From assembly GCF_033958435.1 (NCBI RefSeq), contig NC_134160.1:11581001-11645000 (forward strand): DNA of 64,000 nt, written 5' to 3'. Below are positions 22,188-32,920 of the stretch, piece by piece. The position numbers were made by a program, and so were the translations under genes. The notes below the pieces were generated by a model. It worked only from the letters and a program-made list of their open reading frames with translations. It did no database searches and was not told where the DNA came from. The DNA is from Carettochelys insculpta (Eukaryota; Chordata; Testudines; Carettochelyidae). Numbering within the stretch: position 1 is the stretch's first letter; every line of letters begins with the position of its first letter.

Positions 22188-23323
22188 AGAATCATAAGGC
22201 TGGAAGGCACCTCAAAAGGTCATCTAGTCCAGCCCCCTGCTTCAAGCAGGATCAACACCACTAAGTCATCCCGGCCAGGACCTTGTGAAGCCAGGACTTA
22301 AAAAAACCTCAAGAGCTGGAGAATCCACCACCTCTCCAGGCAATGCATTCCAATGCTTCACTACCCTCCTGGTGAAGTAGTTTTTCCTGATATTTAACTT
22401 ACACCTCTCCCTCTTCAACTTCAGACCATTACTCCTTGTTCTGTCATCTGCACCACTGAGAACAGTTTCTCACCCTCCTCTTTAGAGCTCCCCTTCAGGA
22501 AGTTGAAGGCTGCTATTAAATCACCCCTAAGTCTTCTCTTCTGTAAACTAAACAAGCCCAAATCCCTCAGCCTATCATCATAGGTCTTGTGCTCCAGACA
22601 CTTAATCATTTTTGTTGCCCTTCGCTGAACCTGCTCCAGCAAATCCACATCCTTTTTATACTGGGGGGCCCAAAACTGTACACAATATTCCAGATGTGGC
22701 CTCACCAGTGTCAAATAAAGAGGAATAACTACTTCCCTAGATCTGCTCCAAATGCTCCTCCTAATGCACCCTAGTATGCTGTTGCCTTCTTGGCTACAAG
22801 GGCACAATGTTTACTCATATCCAGCCTTTCATCCACCATAACCCCTAGGTCCCTTTCCATCGTACTGCTGCTGAGTCAGTTGGTCCCCAGCCTATAACAG
22901 TGCTTGGGATTCTTCCGCCCCAGGTGCAGGACTCTACACTTCTCCTTGTTGAACCACATCAGATTTCTTTTGGCCCAGTCCTCCAATTTATCCAAGTCAC
23001 TCTTGATTCTCTCTCTACCCTCCAACGTATCTACCTCTCCCCCTAGTTTTGTGTCATCCACAAACTTGCTGAGGGTGCAATCCAGTCCCTCCTCCAGGTC
23101 ATTAATAAAGATGTTGAATAACACCGGCCCCAGAACTGAGCCTTTCAGCACTCCACTTGAAACCGACCGCCATCCAGATATTGAGCCATTGACCACTACC
23201 CGTTGGGACCGACCATCAAGCCAGCTTTCTATCCGCCTTATAGTCCAAGGATCCAAACCGTATTTCCTTAACTTATGGACAAGAATGTTGTGGAAGACCA
23301 TATCAGAAGCTTTGCTGAAGTCA
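22188..23323 (-). pseudogene. CR1 LINE, 3' 1.1 kb, broken ORF2
   Basis: The 3' end reads AGAATCATAAGGCTGGAAGG on the + strand. Minus-strand frames at 22876-23301 and 22421-22807 hold the RT catalytic motif ([16 protein letters not shown]) and the CR1 C-terminus ([36 protein letters not shown]). A frameshift separates the two near 22860. The 5' two thirds are missing, and the copy ends in a short inverted tail at 23324-23350. Confidence 0.85.
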
Positions 23324-23350
23324 AGGTCCCTTCCAGCCCTGGGATTCTAC
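23324..23350 (+). mobile_element. Inverted scrap of CR1 3' end
   Basis: TCCCTTCCAGCCCTGGGATT is the CR1 terminal sequence in the orientation opposite to the adjacent copy. It sits exactly at that copy's 5' breakpoint. Confidence 0.55.
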
Positions 23351-24299
23351 AAAATGGCAGGCAAAGCAACACACTACCTAACAGTATAACAGCTGTACTC
23401 CCTAAAATCTCGCCTAATGGACGCAAGGCAGTCCATAAATCAGTCAATACTAATGGCGATTGTTCACATCCCTGCCCCTGCTTTCAGTTATGCTGTGATT
23501 GTGTTTCCAAGAGTCACTGCAGCCAGTGCAGCGTTGGCTTCTTCCACTGAGTGAATTAACATATTTCACCCTGACAGATTAATAGCTGACTAGGTCCTGT
23601 ACAGGAGAAAGGGGAATGTGCAGCAGGGGGATGCGCAGGGAGATTTCTCACACACACCCCTTGCAACTTAAAGTTATTGAACTGTCATTTGAAGAATTCT
23701 GAAAATTAACCAGCGTTAGGGCTCTATTACAGGAGGACTGGGGAGGGGTGAGGTTGGGACCCTGATGATCCCTTCTGACATTAAAGGCTGAGTGTATGGT
23801 GATTTAAATAGGTGGCAAAGAGCTGGGGAACATGGCCATGTTCCCTCTCTTTTCCAGCCCAAGCAGAATTATTTTCCCTATGTGCCCCAGTGGGGAGAGG
23901 ATGTGGGACAAATAACTTTAATATGGGAGCACATCGCAAAATTCGTCTGGCAGGGTCACCACTCTCTGCTTATTGCTTTATCTCCACAGTTCTTCCGTAT
24001 ATACCCTTAGGTGTCAGCTTCTTTGTTTGCAAGATATGGGGCATCTCTAAAGCTGAACAGCTGTTGTGTACCTTCATTATGGCCTCGTTTATAATAACCC
24101 CTCTCCTATGGCATTTCAATTTTCAAGGCTTAGTTAGGTAAAGGTTCTCAAGAGTTTGAAGGACCCATTCCCCCATAAGGCTCAGATCTGCTCTCAGAGA
24201 CTGGCTCATCTACCCCAGGCAGAGCTGCTGCAACTGCACTTTAGGGAAGACTCAAACTGGTCAGTCCTGATGGGGGCAAGAGCTCCCATCTGGATATAG
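23351..24299. other. No recognisable feature
   Basis: Unassigned sequence between two LINE remnants. Nothing is supported beyond chance ORFs. Confidence 0.4.
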
Positions 24300-24790
24300 A
24301 TTTCAAACCTGCTTCAGCGTAGGGTCAACTTGAGCTGGCAACAGGTCCCAAAGGGAAAATGGGACCTCATATGGGGCTGGCCTGAACCTGCTTCTCCTCT
24401 CCCCTCTCCCAAGGCTGGCTGTTCCTTTCCCTGTCCTGGCACTGATATCCGTGTCTATTTCTCCGTCTCTGCCCATAATACTTCTCAGGTAGGTGAACTG
24501 CTCCACATCATCCAGGTCAACCCCTCCCAGCGTGGTGATGCTGTTGTTGGACTAGCTGATCCTCACTGTTTGAGCCTTTCCCTTGTTAATGCTCAGTCCA
24601 GTCACCGAGGCAATTTTGTTTAGTGTTGCGACCTTTTCATCCTTGCTTTCATGTTGGTGTTCGCAACGGGGTGTCTTGACAGAATCCTTCAGCACACTCT
24701 CAGGAGGGTGACAAGGGTACCTATTGCCGCTTTTCCTGTTCTTGATCATTATGGACTGGATTATGACCAGAACAGCAAATGGCTGTCAAC
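24300..24790 (-). pseudogene. Second non-CR1 LINE remnant (RTE/jockey-like)
   Basis: The minus strand encodes KIASVTGLSINKGKAQTV (24552-24749), a downstream RT-domain segment of this LINE class, and then MEQFTYLRSIMGRDGEID (24303-24506), the segment that normally follows. DNA at 24486-24660 matches 18243-18400 (CTCCACATC(A/T)TCCAGGTCA, CCCTTGTTAATGCTC). This is an independent truncated copy of the family at 17765-19300. All frames are broken. Confidence 0.65.
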
Positions 24791-25619
24791 AGGGCATTCA
24801 GCAGACACTTTTCAAACTGCTAGAGGACATTGATGTTGCTGGTAATGTCACCTTCCTTTCATACCACTTTTTACACTCTTGTAGTTGAAACAATGAAAAA
24901 TAGTTGGATGTTTATGTCAACTGCCCACTCTTCTGAGAGCCTGCAACACCCCCTCCAGACCCAGCAGGGAGCCACTGGCCCAACAGGGATGCGGGTCCAG
25001 GGAGCAGGTGAGCAAAGAGGACACCCCTCCTTTTGAAATCATATCCTGCCCTTTACTATCATTCTCAACCAGAATTCCTGACCAAGTGGAATACCCCGCT
25101 GCATAATTAAATTCTCCATGCATCGTTCTCTGCACAAAGCCATTTCAATGTTTTATTCATTTGCATTTATTTATCAAACCACACGCATTTTACAAATATA
25201 AATAATTGCTTGGGCGGCTAATTAATGCCTGCAGCATCTGAGTGACAAAACCCAAGAAAGAAGAGCTTTCAGAGACCTAAAGGGCCATTTCAGATAGAAG
25301 GGACCTTTCTCCCTGGCTGGGATGGGTCAGATTTAAAACCTGGGGGCTGCGCAGCTCCTTCTGTCTGGGACCTACATCACACACGGTGCCAGTGAGCGAA
25401 AATGACAGTTTAGAGATAAAGGATACATTGGGAACGTGGAAGACAGACTAACAGAAAGCAAACGTGATAATTAGCTGAGAAAGATGAGAGAGAATGATTG
25501 ATTAGGGGAAGAGAAAAAGCATGCTAGACGAAAGGGAAGGATAAAAGGCAGATCAATTACATTACATAGCTCATTCTTTGTAACTGATCAGACCACAATT
25601 TTGGGCTCCAAACTCCTGA

Positions 25620-25835
25620 ATTTTGAGGTGTTTAGACCAGATCTAGACCTGCTGTGCCTTGTGTGGATGCAAAATTGTTATCAACATTGACATCTGCTGC
25701 TGCAAAAATGATCCATGGCAATCCGCAGCTGTCGATGGAGTTACCTGAGGCTATGAAACAGGTATCTGCAAATGTGCAGGGTTCTAGGTGCAAAATTTGT
25801 ATCAGCCGCTGCAAAAATGAGCAAGGAATAACTGC
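25620..25835 (+). repeat. Repeat with CTGCAAAAATGATC motif
   Basis: CAAAATTGTTATCAACATTG, CTGCTGCAAAAATGATCC and TATCTGCAAATGTGCAGGG match, in reverse, 60775-60870. A second GCTGCAAAAATGA word at about 25808 suggests internal duplication. Class unknown. Confidence 0.5.
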
Positions 25836-25836
25836 A

Positions 25837-26176
25837 TCTGTGTCGCATGCATCTGAGGAAGTGGGACTTTGACCACGAAAGCTGATGTGCCAAAAAATCT
25901 TAGTCTGTAATGTGCTACAGGATTTATATAAGAATGGCCATTACTGGGTCAGACCAAAGGTCCATCTAGCCCAGCATCCATCTGCTGACAGTGGCCAGGG
26001 CCAGATGCCCCACAGGAGGGGACTGAAGACAATGAGCGAGCGACTTGTCTCCTGCCATCTATCTCCAGCCTCTGACAAACAGAAGCCAGGGACACCATTC
26101 CTACCCCCTAGCTAATAGCTAATAGACTTCTTGTTGTTTTTGTGGGTACTAACACGGCTCCCCCTCTGAAACTTGT
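25837..26176 (-). repeat. Hairpin SINE, B type, interrupted
   Basis: Left piece 25837-25924: ATCTGAGGAAGTGGGACTTT, CCACGAAAGCTGATG, CTTAGTCTGTAATGTGC. Right piece 26131-26176: CTTCTTGTTGTTTTTGTGGG then TACTAACACGGCTCCCCCTC. These are one arm and the head of the family seen at 33187-33421. They are separated by a separate repeat at 25925-26130. Only one arm is present. Confidence 0.55.
25925..26130 (+). mobile_element. CR1-like short repeat nested in hairpin SINE
   Basis: ATAAGAATGGCCATTACTGG, GGTCAGACCAAAGGTCCATC and GACAAACAGAAGCCAGGGAC form a well-preserved order shared with 50625-50828. Its insertion splits the hairpin SINE. No protein is encoded. Confidence 0.6.
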
Positions 26177-26402
26177 AGCCTGGTCTGGTTCACTTTGTAC
26201 TTCCTAGTTCTCAGGGTCCCACAAAGTTGCTGTCTTAGGGCTGTTAAGCTGTGCGCCTACACGAGAATGTATGCTTTAAAAAGAGAGAGTTTTTTTGCTG
26301 TTTCTCCCCTTCTATCTAGTTCTAGGCTGACACATACAAATCATGGCAGGATAGTGGTACCTTGTAGAAAGCACAACAAGGATTTTGCGAAATTGAGCTA
26401 AT

Positions 26403-26885
26403 AGAATCATAAGATCCTAGGGCTGGAAGGGACCTCAGGAGGTCATCAAGTCCAGTTCCCTGCTTCAAGCAGGATCAACCTCAACTAAATCATCCCAGCC
26501 AGGACTATGTCAAGCTGGGACTTAAAATCTCTTGGGAAGGAGATTCCACCACCTCTCTCGGTAACGCATTCCAGGGCTTCATCACCCTCCTGGGGAAATA
26601 GTTTTCCCTAATATCCAACCTACACATCCGCCTCTATAACTTGAGACCATTGCTTCTTGTTCTGCCATCTGTCACCACTGAGAACAGCTTCTCTCCATCC
26701 TTTCTAGAAAGTTGAAGGCTGCTATCAAATCACCCCTCACTCTTCTCTTCTGTAAACTAAATAAGCCCAAAGCCCTCAGCCTCCCTTCGTAGGTCAGGTG
26801 CTCCAGCCCCTTAATCATTTTGGTTCCCCTCTGCTGGACCTGCTCCAGTGCATCCACATCCTTTCTATACTGAGGGGCAAAAATT
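26403..26885 (-). mobile_element. CR1 LINE 3' fragment
   Basis: Starts AGAATCATAAGATCCTAGGG then GCTGGAAGGGACCTCAGG, the CR1 3' end, and reads leftward into the C-terminal ORF2 frame at 26672-26857 (ALEQVQQRGTKMIKGLEHLT). 5'-truncated at about 26885. Confidence 0.85.
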
Positions 26886-27539
26886 CCTCACAATGGAACT
26901 TGGTTTCACTCATTTAATGCCAGGAAATCTGAACAGAGTCTCTGGCATGCTGGTGTGCTTGGCTCAATGGATTCATTAAGAGACTCGTTAATGAACCTGA
27001 GACCTCCTCACTCCAGGCCCGTTCCTGTACACAGGGCCGTTTCCCCCGCTCGGTCACATGGAACATGTGGGGGTGTGAACATGCATGGCAGAAGCAATTA
27101 CACTGAACTGTTTTTATTTCCTTACCCCAGTAGCCAACCCACTCAGCAAAGGGAGAGAAGATCCCAGCTATACTTTGCAAGCTAAGCATGCTGCTCAGTG
27201 CACTGCCAAGGTCACAGCAACCTTGTTTCTATTGTTCTCTCAGATCCACAGCTTTTTAAGGAGAGCCACTGCAGGGAACTCCGGGGTGCAGTGAAGGAAC
27301 AAACACGTAATTCATTGTTCCTGTTATTTTGTGTGGTGTTGCTGGAGAGGACTTGACCAGAGTCCAGCTGACAGCCCTCTGCTCCAGCAGGAACAGGGAC
27401 GATGGATCACTTCAGCAGGAAAAGTTGCATTCCACGGTGGTAACAAGGAAAGGTCCAATCCCACTTTCGCCATAGCTGCTGGGAGTTTTGCCTTCCACAG
27501 CAACAGCAGCAGGACTGGACTCAGATACAAATACAGATT
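26886..27539. other. No recognisable feature
   Basis: Unassigned sequence between a CR1 fragment and the second MITE copy. Confidence 0.4.
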
Positions 27540-28249
27540 GGCTACGTCTACACGTGCAGCCAACATCGAAATAGCTTATTTCGATGTTGCGACATCGAAA
27601 TAGGCTATTTCGATGAATAACGTCTACACGTCCTCCAGGGCCGGCAATGTCGATGTTCAACTTCGACGTTGCTCAGCCCAACATCGAAATAGGCGCAGCG
27701 AGAGAACGTCTACACCTCAAAGTAGCACACATCGAAATAGGGATGCCAGGCACAGCTGCAGACAGGGTCACAGGGCGGACTCAACAGCCAGCCGCTCCCT
27801 TAAAGGGCCCCTCCCAGACACACTTTCATTAAACAGTGCAAGATACACAGAGCCAACAACTAGTTGCAGACCCTGTATATGCAGCACGGACCCCCAGCTG
27901 CAGCAGCAGCAGCCAGAAGCCCTGGGCTAAGGGCTGCTGCCCACGGTGACCACAGAGCCCCGCAAGGGCTGGAGAGAGAGTATCTCTCAACCCCCCAGCT
28001 GATGGCCGCCATGGAGGACCCCGCTATTTCGATGTTGCGGGACGCGGATCGTCTACACGTCCCTACTTCGATGTTGAACGTCGAAGTAGGGCGCTATTCC
28101 CATCCCCTCATGGGGTTAGCGACTTCGACGTCTCGCCGCCTAACGTCGATTTCAACTTCGAAATAGCGCCCGACGCGTGTAGACGTGATGGGCGCTATTT
28201 CGAAGTTAGTGCCACTACTTCGAAGTAGCGTGCACGTGTAGACGCAGCT
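27540..28249 (-). mobile_element. Palindrome-rich MITE, copy 2 (710 bp, inverted)
   Basis: Left end GGCTACGTCTACACGTGCA, right end CACGTGTAGACGCAGCT, flanked by ATT on both sides (27537-27539 and 28250-28252). The whole sequence is the reverse complement of copy 1 with scattered substitutions and almost equal length (710 against 711 bp). The different flanking trinucleotide shows independent insertion. Confidence 0.8.
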
Positions 28250-28452
28250 ATTGAACCTCTCCTGGCCCGCATCCTCAGGACCTGACTGGTGCCAAACAAG
28301 AGAATGTGTCAGATCACAGGAGGTCAATATTGTCTAGCACAGGGAGTCTGCAACCTGCAGCTCCAGAGCCATTTGCATCTCCTTCAGGACTTCTGTGTGG
28401 CTCTTGATGCTATAATTGCAAAGTTTAAAAAAAACTCCTCCTGATTATTTTT

Positions 28453-28595
28453 AGTAACAGAGAAGGAGCCTTGTTAGTCTATATATTATCAAAACAAAAA
28501 AGCAGTCCAGTAGCACTTTAAAGACTAGCAAAAGAAAGCTCACCTAATAAATTCTTTTGTTAGTCTTTAAAGTGCTACTGGACTGCTTTTTTGTT
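28453..28595 (+). mobile_element. Hairpin SINE, A type, copy 1 (143 bp)
   Basis: Flanked by the exact 12-bp duplication CTGATTATTTTT (28441-28452 and 28596-28607). Head: AACAGAGAAGGAGCCTTGTT, TATATTATCAAAAC. Left arm AAAAAGCAGTCCAGTAGCAC then TTTAAAGACTAGCAAAAG is repeated inverted as CTTTTGTTAGTCTTTAAAGTG then CTACTGGACTGCTTTTTTG. The loop is short, so the element could fold into one long hairpin. A long target duplication points to LINE-type retroposition. Confidence 0.8.
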
Positions 28596-28607
28596 CTGAT
28601 TATTTTT

Positions 28608-29787
28608 GATATTTTGATGAACATCTAAAAGCCCAACAATGAACAACAGCTAACCATATGTGATCGCGAAACATTGGATAACTCCCCCTTTAATACGTGC
28701 AGTCCATTGGGGGACAGGTGCATGCTGTTCTTAAAATAGGGGTTACAAAAAGTAGAGTTTGACATTATTTACTAAGCACCATCTCATATTCACATGCATT
28801 GTGGCTCTTGAATTATTGAGTTTTTTAACCAAACTCTACACCATGGCTCTTCTTGCTATTTCGGTTGCCAGCCTCTGGTCTTGCACATTACCAACATGCC
28901 CATGGCTTATTGGGTTTGTGGAAGCTATTTAGGGGTAAACTGCAGCTAGATAACAGCACAGAACACCAAGAGCCAGGACGGGTGGCTGAAAACAAACTTT
29001 GTGGGACAACAGGAAATTTGGCCACATACATGGTAAGTGGTCGCCCAGCTCACTAAAATCATGCTGGATTAGGATGTTGCCAGATGAGGGAGTTTCAGAT
29101 TAGAGAGGTTCAGTTTGTGCCTTCATCCATTGCTTGACTTCTGGGATTTGGACTCAATCCTGTAAGAGGCCGTGCAATCTCAGCTCCCACTTATTTCATG
29201 GGGACTGTAGAGGGCTCAGCACCCAGCACGACTGGAGGCTTAGTCCCCCAGCCAAAGCCCACTCAGCTCCAGAGAAGTCTCTCCATTGATGCAAAGAATC
29301 CCTGGATCAGTGGGGGCCGGTGGCTCTGCAAACCCAGGCGCTGTGTCCCAGCCACTCGCTCCATATTGCAGGCAGCTGAACCGAACGCCTGAGTCTTGAT
29401 CGCACTCCATGGGAGTCAATGACTTGGCTGCAGTGGGAACCGGAGCAATGGGAGTCAGGTGTGGGAAAAGCACAGGGGCAGGTATGCAGTGTGAGCAGGA
29501 TCCCTGAGCACATTGTGGTGCACAGCAGGTAAGCCCAGCACCTTCCCCCTGCTTCAAGCAGTGCATGCATCTTGCACCTTACCCAGCCGGCATCAGAAGG
29601 GTGATGGAGCACAGGGTGTTGGCGTGTGGGATGAGTGAGAGCAGAACCGCTGCTTTTCTGTCCTTCCCTCAGGATGGGAGCTGTTTCCTCATCTCCACCA
29701 CCAAATGTTCCCTCAACCTGCAATGTTGCCACACATCAATGGCCCCCTTCCTCACTAGGATTATCCCCCACCCCCACAGGTCAGAAC
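28608..29787. other. No recognisable feature
   Basis: Unassigned. The frames at 29198-29732 have no recognised domain or splice support. Confidence 0.4.
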
Positions 29788-30015
29788 CAGAGGTGGAAAA
29801 AGTACCCCAAAAGTTACTTGAGTAAAAATACTGCTGCCTGGGGGAGGGGAGTGTGCTTAAGTACACAACACCAGTATCCCTCTGGGAAACTACTTGAGTA
29901 GAAGTACACACATGCACAAACACACACATCACATCTTTGTCGTACTCACAAAGCCAGAAGAGAAAGCAACCGCACTTTTACTCAAGTAACTGTTGGCGTA
30001 CTTTTTCCAACTCTA
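29788..30015. mobile_element. hAT-like MITE (228 bp)
   Basis: CAGAGGTGGAAAAAGTACC at the left and GCGTACTTTTTCCAACTCTA at the right are inverted ends. ACTTGAGTAAAAATACTG and CTTTTACTCAAGTAACTG extend the inverted match inward. Flanking 8-mers GTCAGAAC and ACCAGAGC agree at five positions. The AGAGGTGGAAAAAGTA end is widespread in vertebrate hAT MITEs. Confidence 0.7.
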
Positions 30016-30457
30016 ACCAGAGCTTCAGCTAGTGTAAACCAGCACCCTTCCACAGAAGGCCTTTCATATCAGCTGAAGACCAGCTCTAAGATCTAAGGAA
30101 CTTCAGCTGATTCTTTGGACATGCTGCAGAACAGGTGTTGAACCGTTTGCTGATAACAGCAGAGACCAGGCTGGGGTCAAGGCTCGTGAGAGGTAAAAGG
30201 CACCACAGCCAAGCACTAATTAGAGGCCAGCCTGTATGTATCTGGGGCCATGTATCCTAATTAAAGCAGTAAAACCACAACAGATGAGCTTCCTAAATGC
30301 AAATATCACACTAGGATGCTGGAAAATGACCATCATGAGCCGGGTTGTTGTATCCAAGTCAGTCACAAGCTATCAAAGAGCCAAGGCATGTGGCGCTAAT
30401 ATCCTTTATTGGGACAGTGTTGGGGGTGAGAGAGACCAGCTTTCACGCTCACCCAGT

Positions 30458-30475
30458 ATCAGAGGGGTAGCCATG
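30458..30475 (+). repeat. Hairpin SINE (B type) head, left of LTR 2
   Basis: TATCAGAGGGGTAGCCATG is the head of the B-type hairpin SINE. It resumes at 31658 after the LTR insertion, with CCATG duplicated. Confidence 0.6.
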
Positions 30476-31657
30476 TGTAGCCAGACAGCCAGCCCCCTCT
30501 CAGACCAGCATTGCTGGGAACACAAGGGAGCCAAAACAACAGGGCACTTAACATAAATTCCAGCACAGCCTTTGAAGCTGTGAGAAGCACAGGTGTGCTG
30601 CTACAATGTGCCTCTGGGAACATATACAACGATTAGGCTCACAGCAGACAGAGAAGCTGTGACAGACATGGCTCTTAGCCCCTACTAAATAACGTGATGC
30701 ACACACACCCACATCCTAGGTGGGAAAATATTTACCCTAATAAAAGAATGTCCAGTAGTCGAAACTTATTGTTTCTCTCCCTTGCAAGTGTAAACTACTC
30801 TTGCGAGAGCTGGCATCGCCCAGACAGATCAGCCCCAATTTGGCATAAGAAAGGAGAAAGAGAATAAAGGAGTACAGAGGTATAAGTATGGGACCTACAG
30901 CACCATGATTTTTGAGTGCTTTTCACTATCTATCTGCTGGTCAGATAAGTGACAGCCTCCCAAGGCTTCTGCAGCTAAAGGGGTCCCTAAGCCTTGTCCC
31001 GTATTCGTCTTTCCGCGGAATTGAGTGACCGATCCTGGCTTGGCACCGCTGGAATCGAGAGATGCAAGGAGGGTAAGAAGCACCCACACCTGATCTCCTA
31101 TCTTTAGTGTACACATATTTTGACATAGAGCTCTATACTTTGTTTTCTTTCTTTGGGATAGTGGCTTCGGTTTTGTAACTTGTTTGTGTGTGTAACATCT
31201 ATACATTTAAATAAGTAGGCACTAGCAATTTTGTAACCACATGATTAGAATCTAGTTTAATAAATTTTTGATAACCGTTTGTGCATAAGCCTGACTTGTT
31301 TTCTCTGGGTTACTGTACAGCAGCCAACACAATTAAAGAACCTCAGCCGTTTTGGCAATAAAGCCTGGCCATTAGGTGAGAGTACTAAGAGCCTAGCATT
31401 GAGTTGTGCCGCCTCCACGGGGCAAACTCTTGGGGCGCCTGTCAGTCAATCCTGACTGCCCACTGCGAAGGGGCTCTGAGCTCTAGCAGTTAAAGTCACG
31501 GGTGTGGAAAGGCTCTTAGTGCTGCCATTGGGGCACCTGTCAGTCAGTGTTGACTGCCCACTGCGAAGGGGCTCTGAGCTCTAGCAGTTAAAGTCACGGG
31601 TGGTATAAAATGGGCATAGCTGGCACCTCACCAAACATCCTTGGCCATCGGCTAACA
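30476..31657. mobile_element. Solo LTR, copy 2 (1182 bp)
   Basis: Same TGTAGCCAGACAG start and GGCTAACA end as LTR copy 1, in the same orientation, flanked by CCATG at 30471-30475 and 31658-31662. The two LTRs are collinear, with a constant offset of 20077 over the first 500 bp and only scattered substitutions. It has two rather than three internal tandem units (starts 31430 and 31528). It was inserted into a hairpin SINE. Confidence 0.85.
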
Positions 31658-31770
31658 CCATGCTAGTCTGTGTCCACAAAAATGAAAAGTCCTGTGACAC
31701 CTCCTAGACTCATAGATATTTTGGAGCATGAGCTTTCATGGGCAAAGACCCACTTCGCCAGATGCTACCC
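31658..31770 (+). repeat. Hairpin SINE (B type), right of LTR 2
   Basis: CCATGCTAGTCTGTGTCCAC, AAAGTCCTGTGACACCTCCT, ATATTTTGGAGCATGAGC and CATGGGCAAAGACCCACTTC match one arm of 33187-33421. The inverted second arm is absent or lost. Confidence 0.6.
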
Positions 31771-32920
31771 AGAGCTCCCCAGCCAAACCTGGTCCAATGT
31801 AAAGCTATGGCCCTGCCCATTTGTCTCCCTAAAGCTTAACAGAGCACAGAGTGCCCCATCTGAGTCCTAATCCTGCCCTGACTCGACTTATGACAGCTCT
31901 GGAGGATTTTGACTGCTGCACACGCACACAGACCATGTCCACACAGCTTCCCACTGGCCTTTGTAAAGCAAGCTAGAAGGATGTGACTCTGTGCAGAGCT
32001 GGGGGCCGCCACCCAACAAGGTCTCAAAGTACGGAGGGTGACAGACCTAGACCAGCTGGCTGCTGCACGCTAAGGGAGGACAGCTATGCTGGGCTCTGGA
32101 TAAATAGTTTCCTCTTCCCTGAGATGCTGTGTGGATTCTGGGAAGCGGGTGGGCTTGGCCTTCTCAGTGCTAAGGCCCTCCCTGAGCCTACAGTGAGGGG
32201 CTACTGACCCAGGGCCCAGCTGATTGCTTGGGACTACTAATGAGAAAACAGGGGCCAGGAGTGCAGCTCACAGGTGTAAAATGAGGGACCCAGAAGGGAA
32301 CACTGAGCAGAGAACCCCAGAACACTGCTCCTCGAAGCCATGGAGGGAGCCTGTGGGTGACACCCAGAGGAACTCTGCCTAGGCGCATGAGAACAAGTGA
32401 GGAGTGGAAATAGACACCCCCCCGCCCCCGAGTCACCAAGCACCTCCTACATCCCCTCCGTCCAGCATCCTCCTCTGGGGGTTGTAGGTGGCCACTCTAG
32501 CGAGGGATGGTGGCAAATGACAAGGAGGTCCCACAACTTCATGTGGTGGCCTATGGGGTGTGTGTAAACAAAAGGAGAGGGGAGAAATGCAGCCAGACCT
32601 TCAGGAGGAGGCTGTGGAGGAGCCAGAACAGGGGCGGCAACCCAGCTCACTTGAGGTAGGCCTGGGCCAGGTGCTCCTCCATGCTGCAGAAGGAGCAGGT
32701 GTCGGGGTGGGGGTGAACCACACTAGGTCATGCTCGTGCTCAAAGTTCTGTGAAGGAGCTGCCAATCGATATCCCCGGTGGCCTCGGGACCCGGGTGGAG
32801 TAGAGGCTGGCCCACCTGAGCCTAATCCAGCGCAATCAAGCAGGCACCTGAGGCTGATTAGCAGCGTGCCAGATGCAGCAGCCAGTCACTGCGCCTGCAG
32901 GAATTTTTTAAAAAAAAAAA
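31771..32920. other. No recognisable feature
   Basis: Unassigned. The ORF at 32560-32979 has no domain and enters the DIRS terminus. Confidence 0.4.

Noticed and set aside
27540..28249. Palindromic TCGAAATA words as a replication origin or centromere-like array
   Set aside because: Exact inverted ends, short flanking duplications and a second copy show a transposable element.
29307..29732. 141-codon minus frame with Cys residues
   Set aside because: No domain, overlaps another minus frame and plus frames, no splice support.
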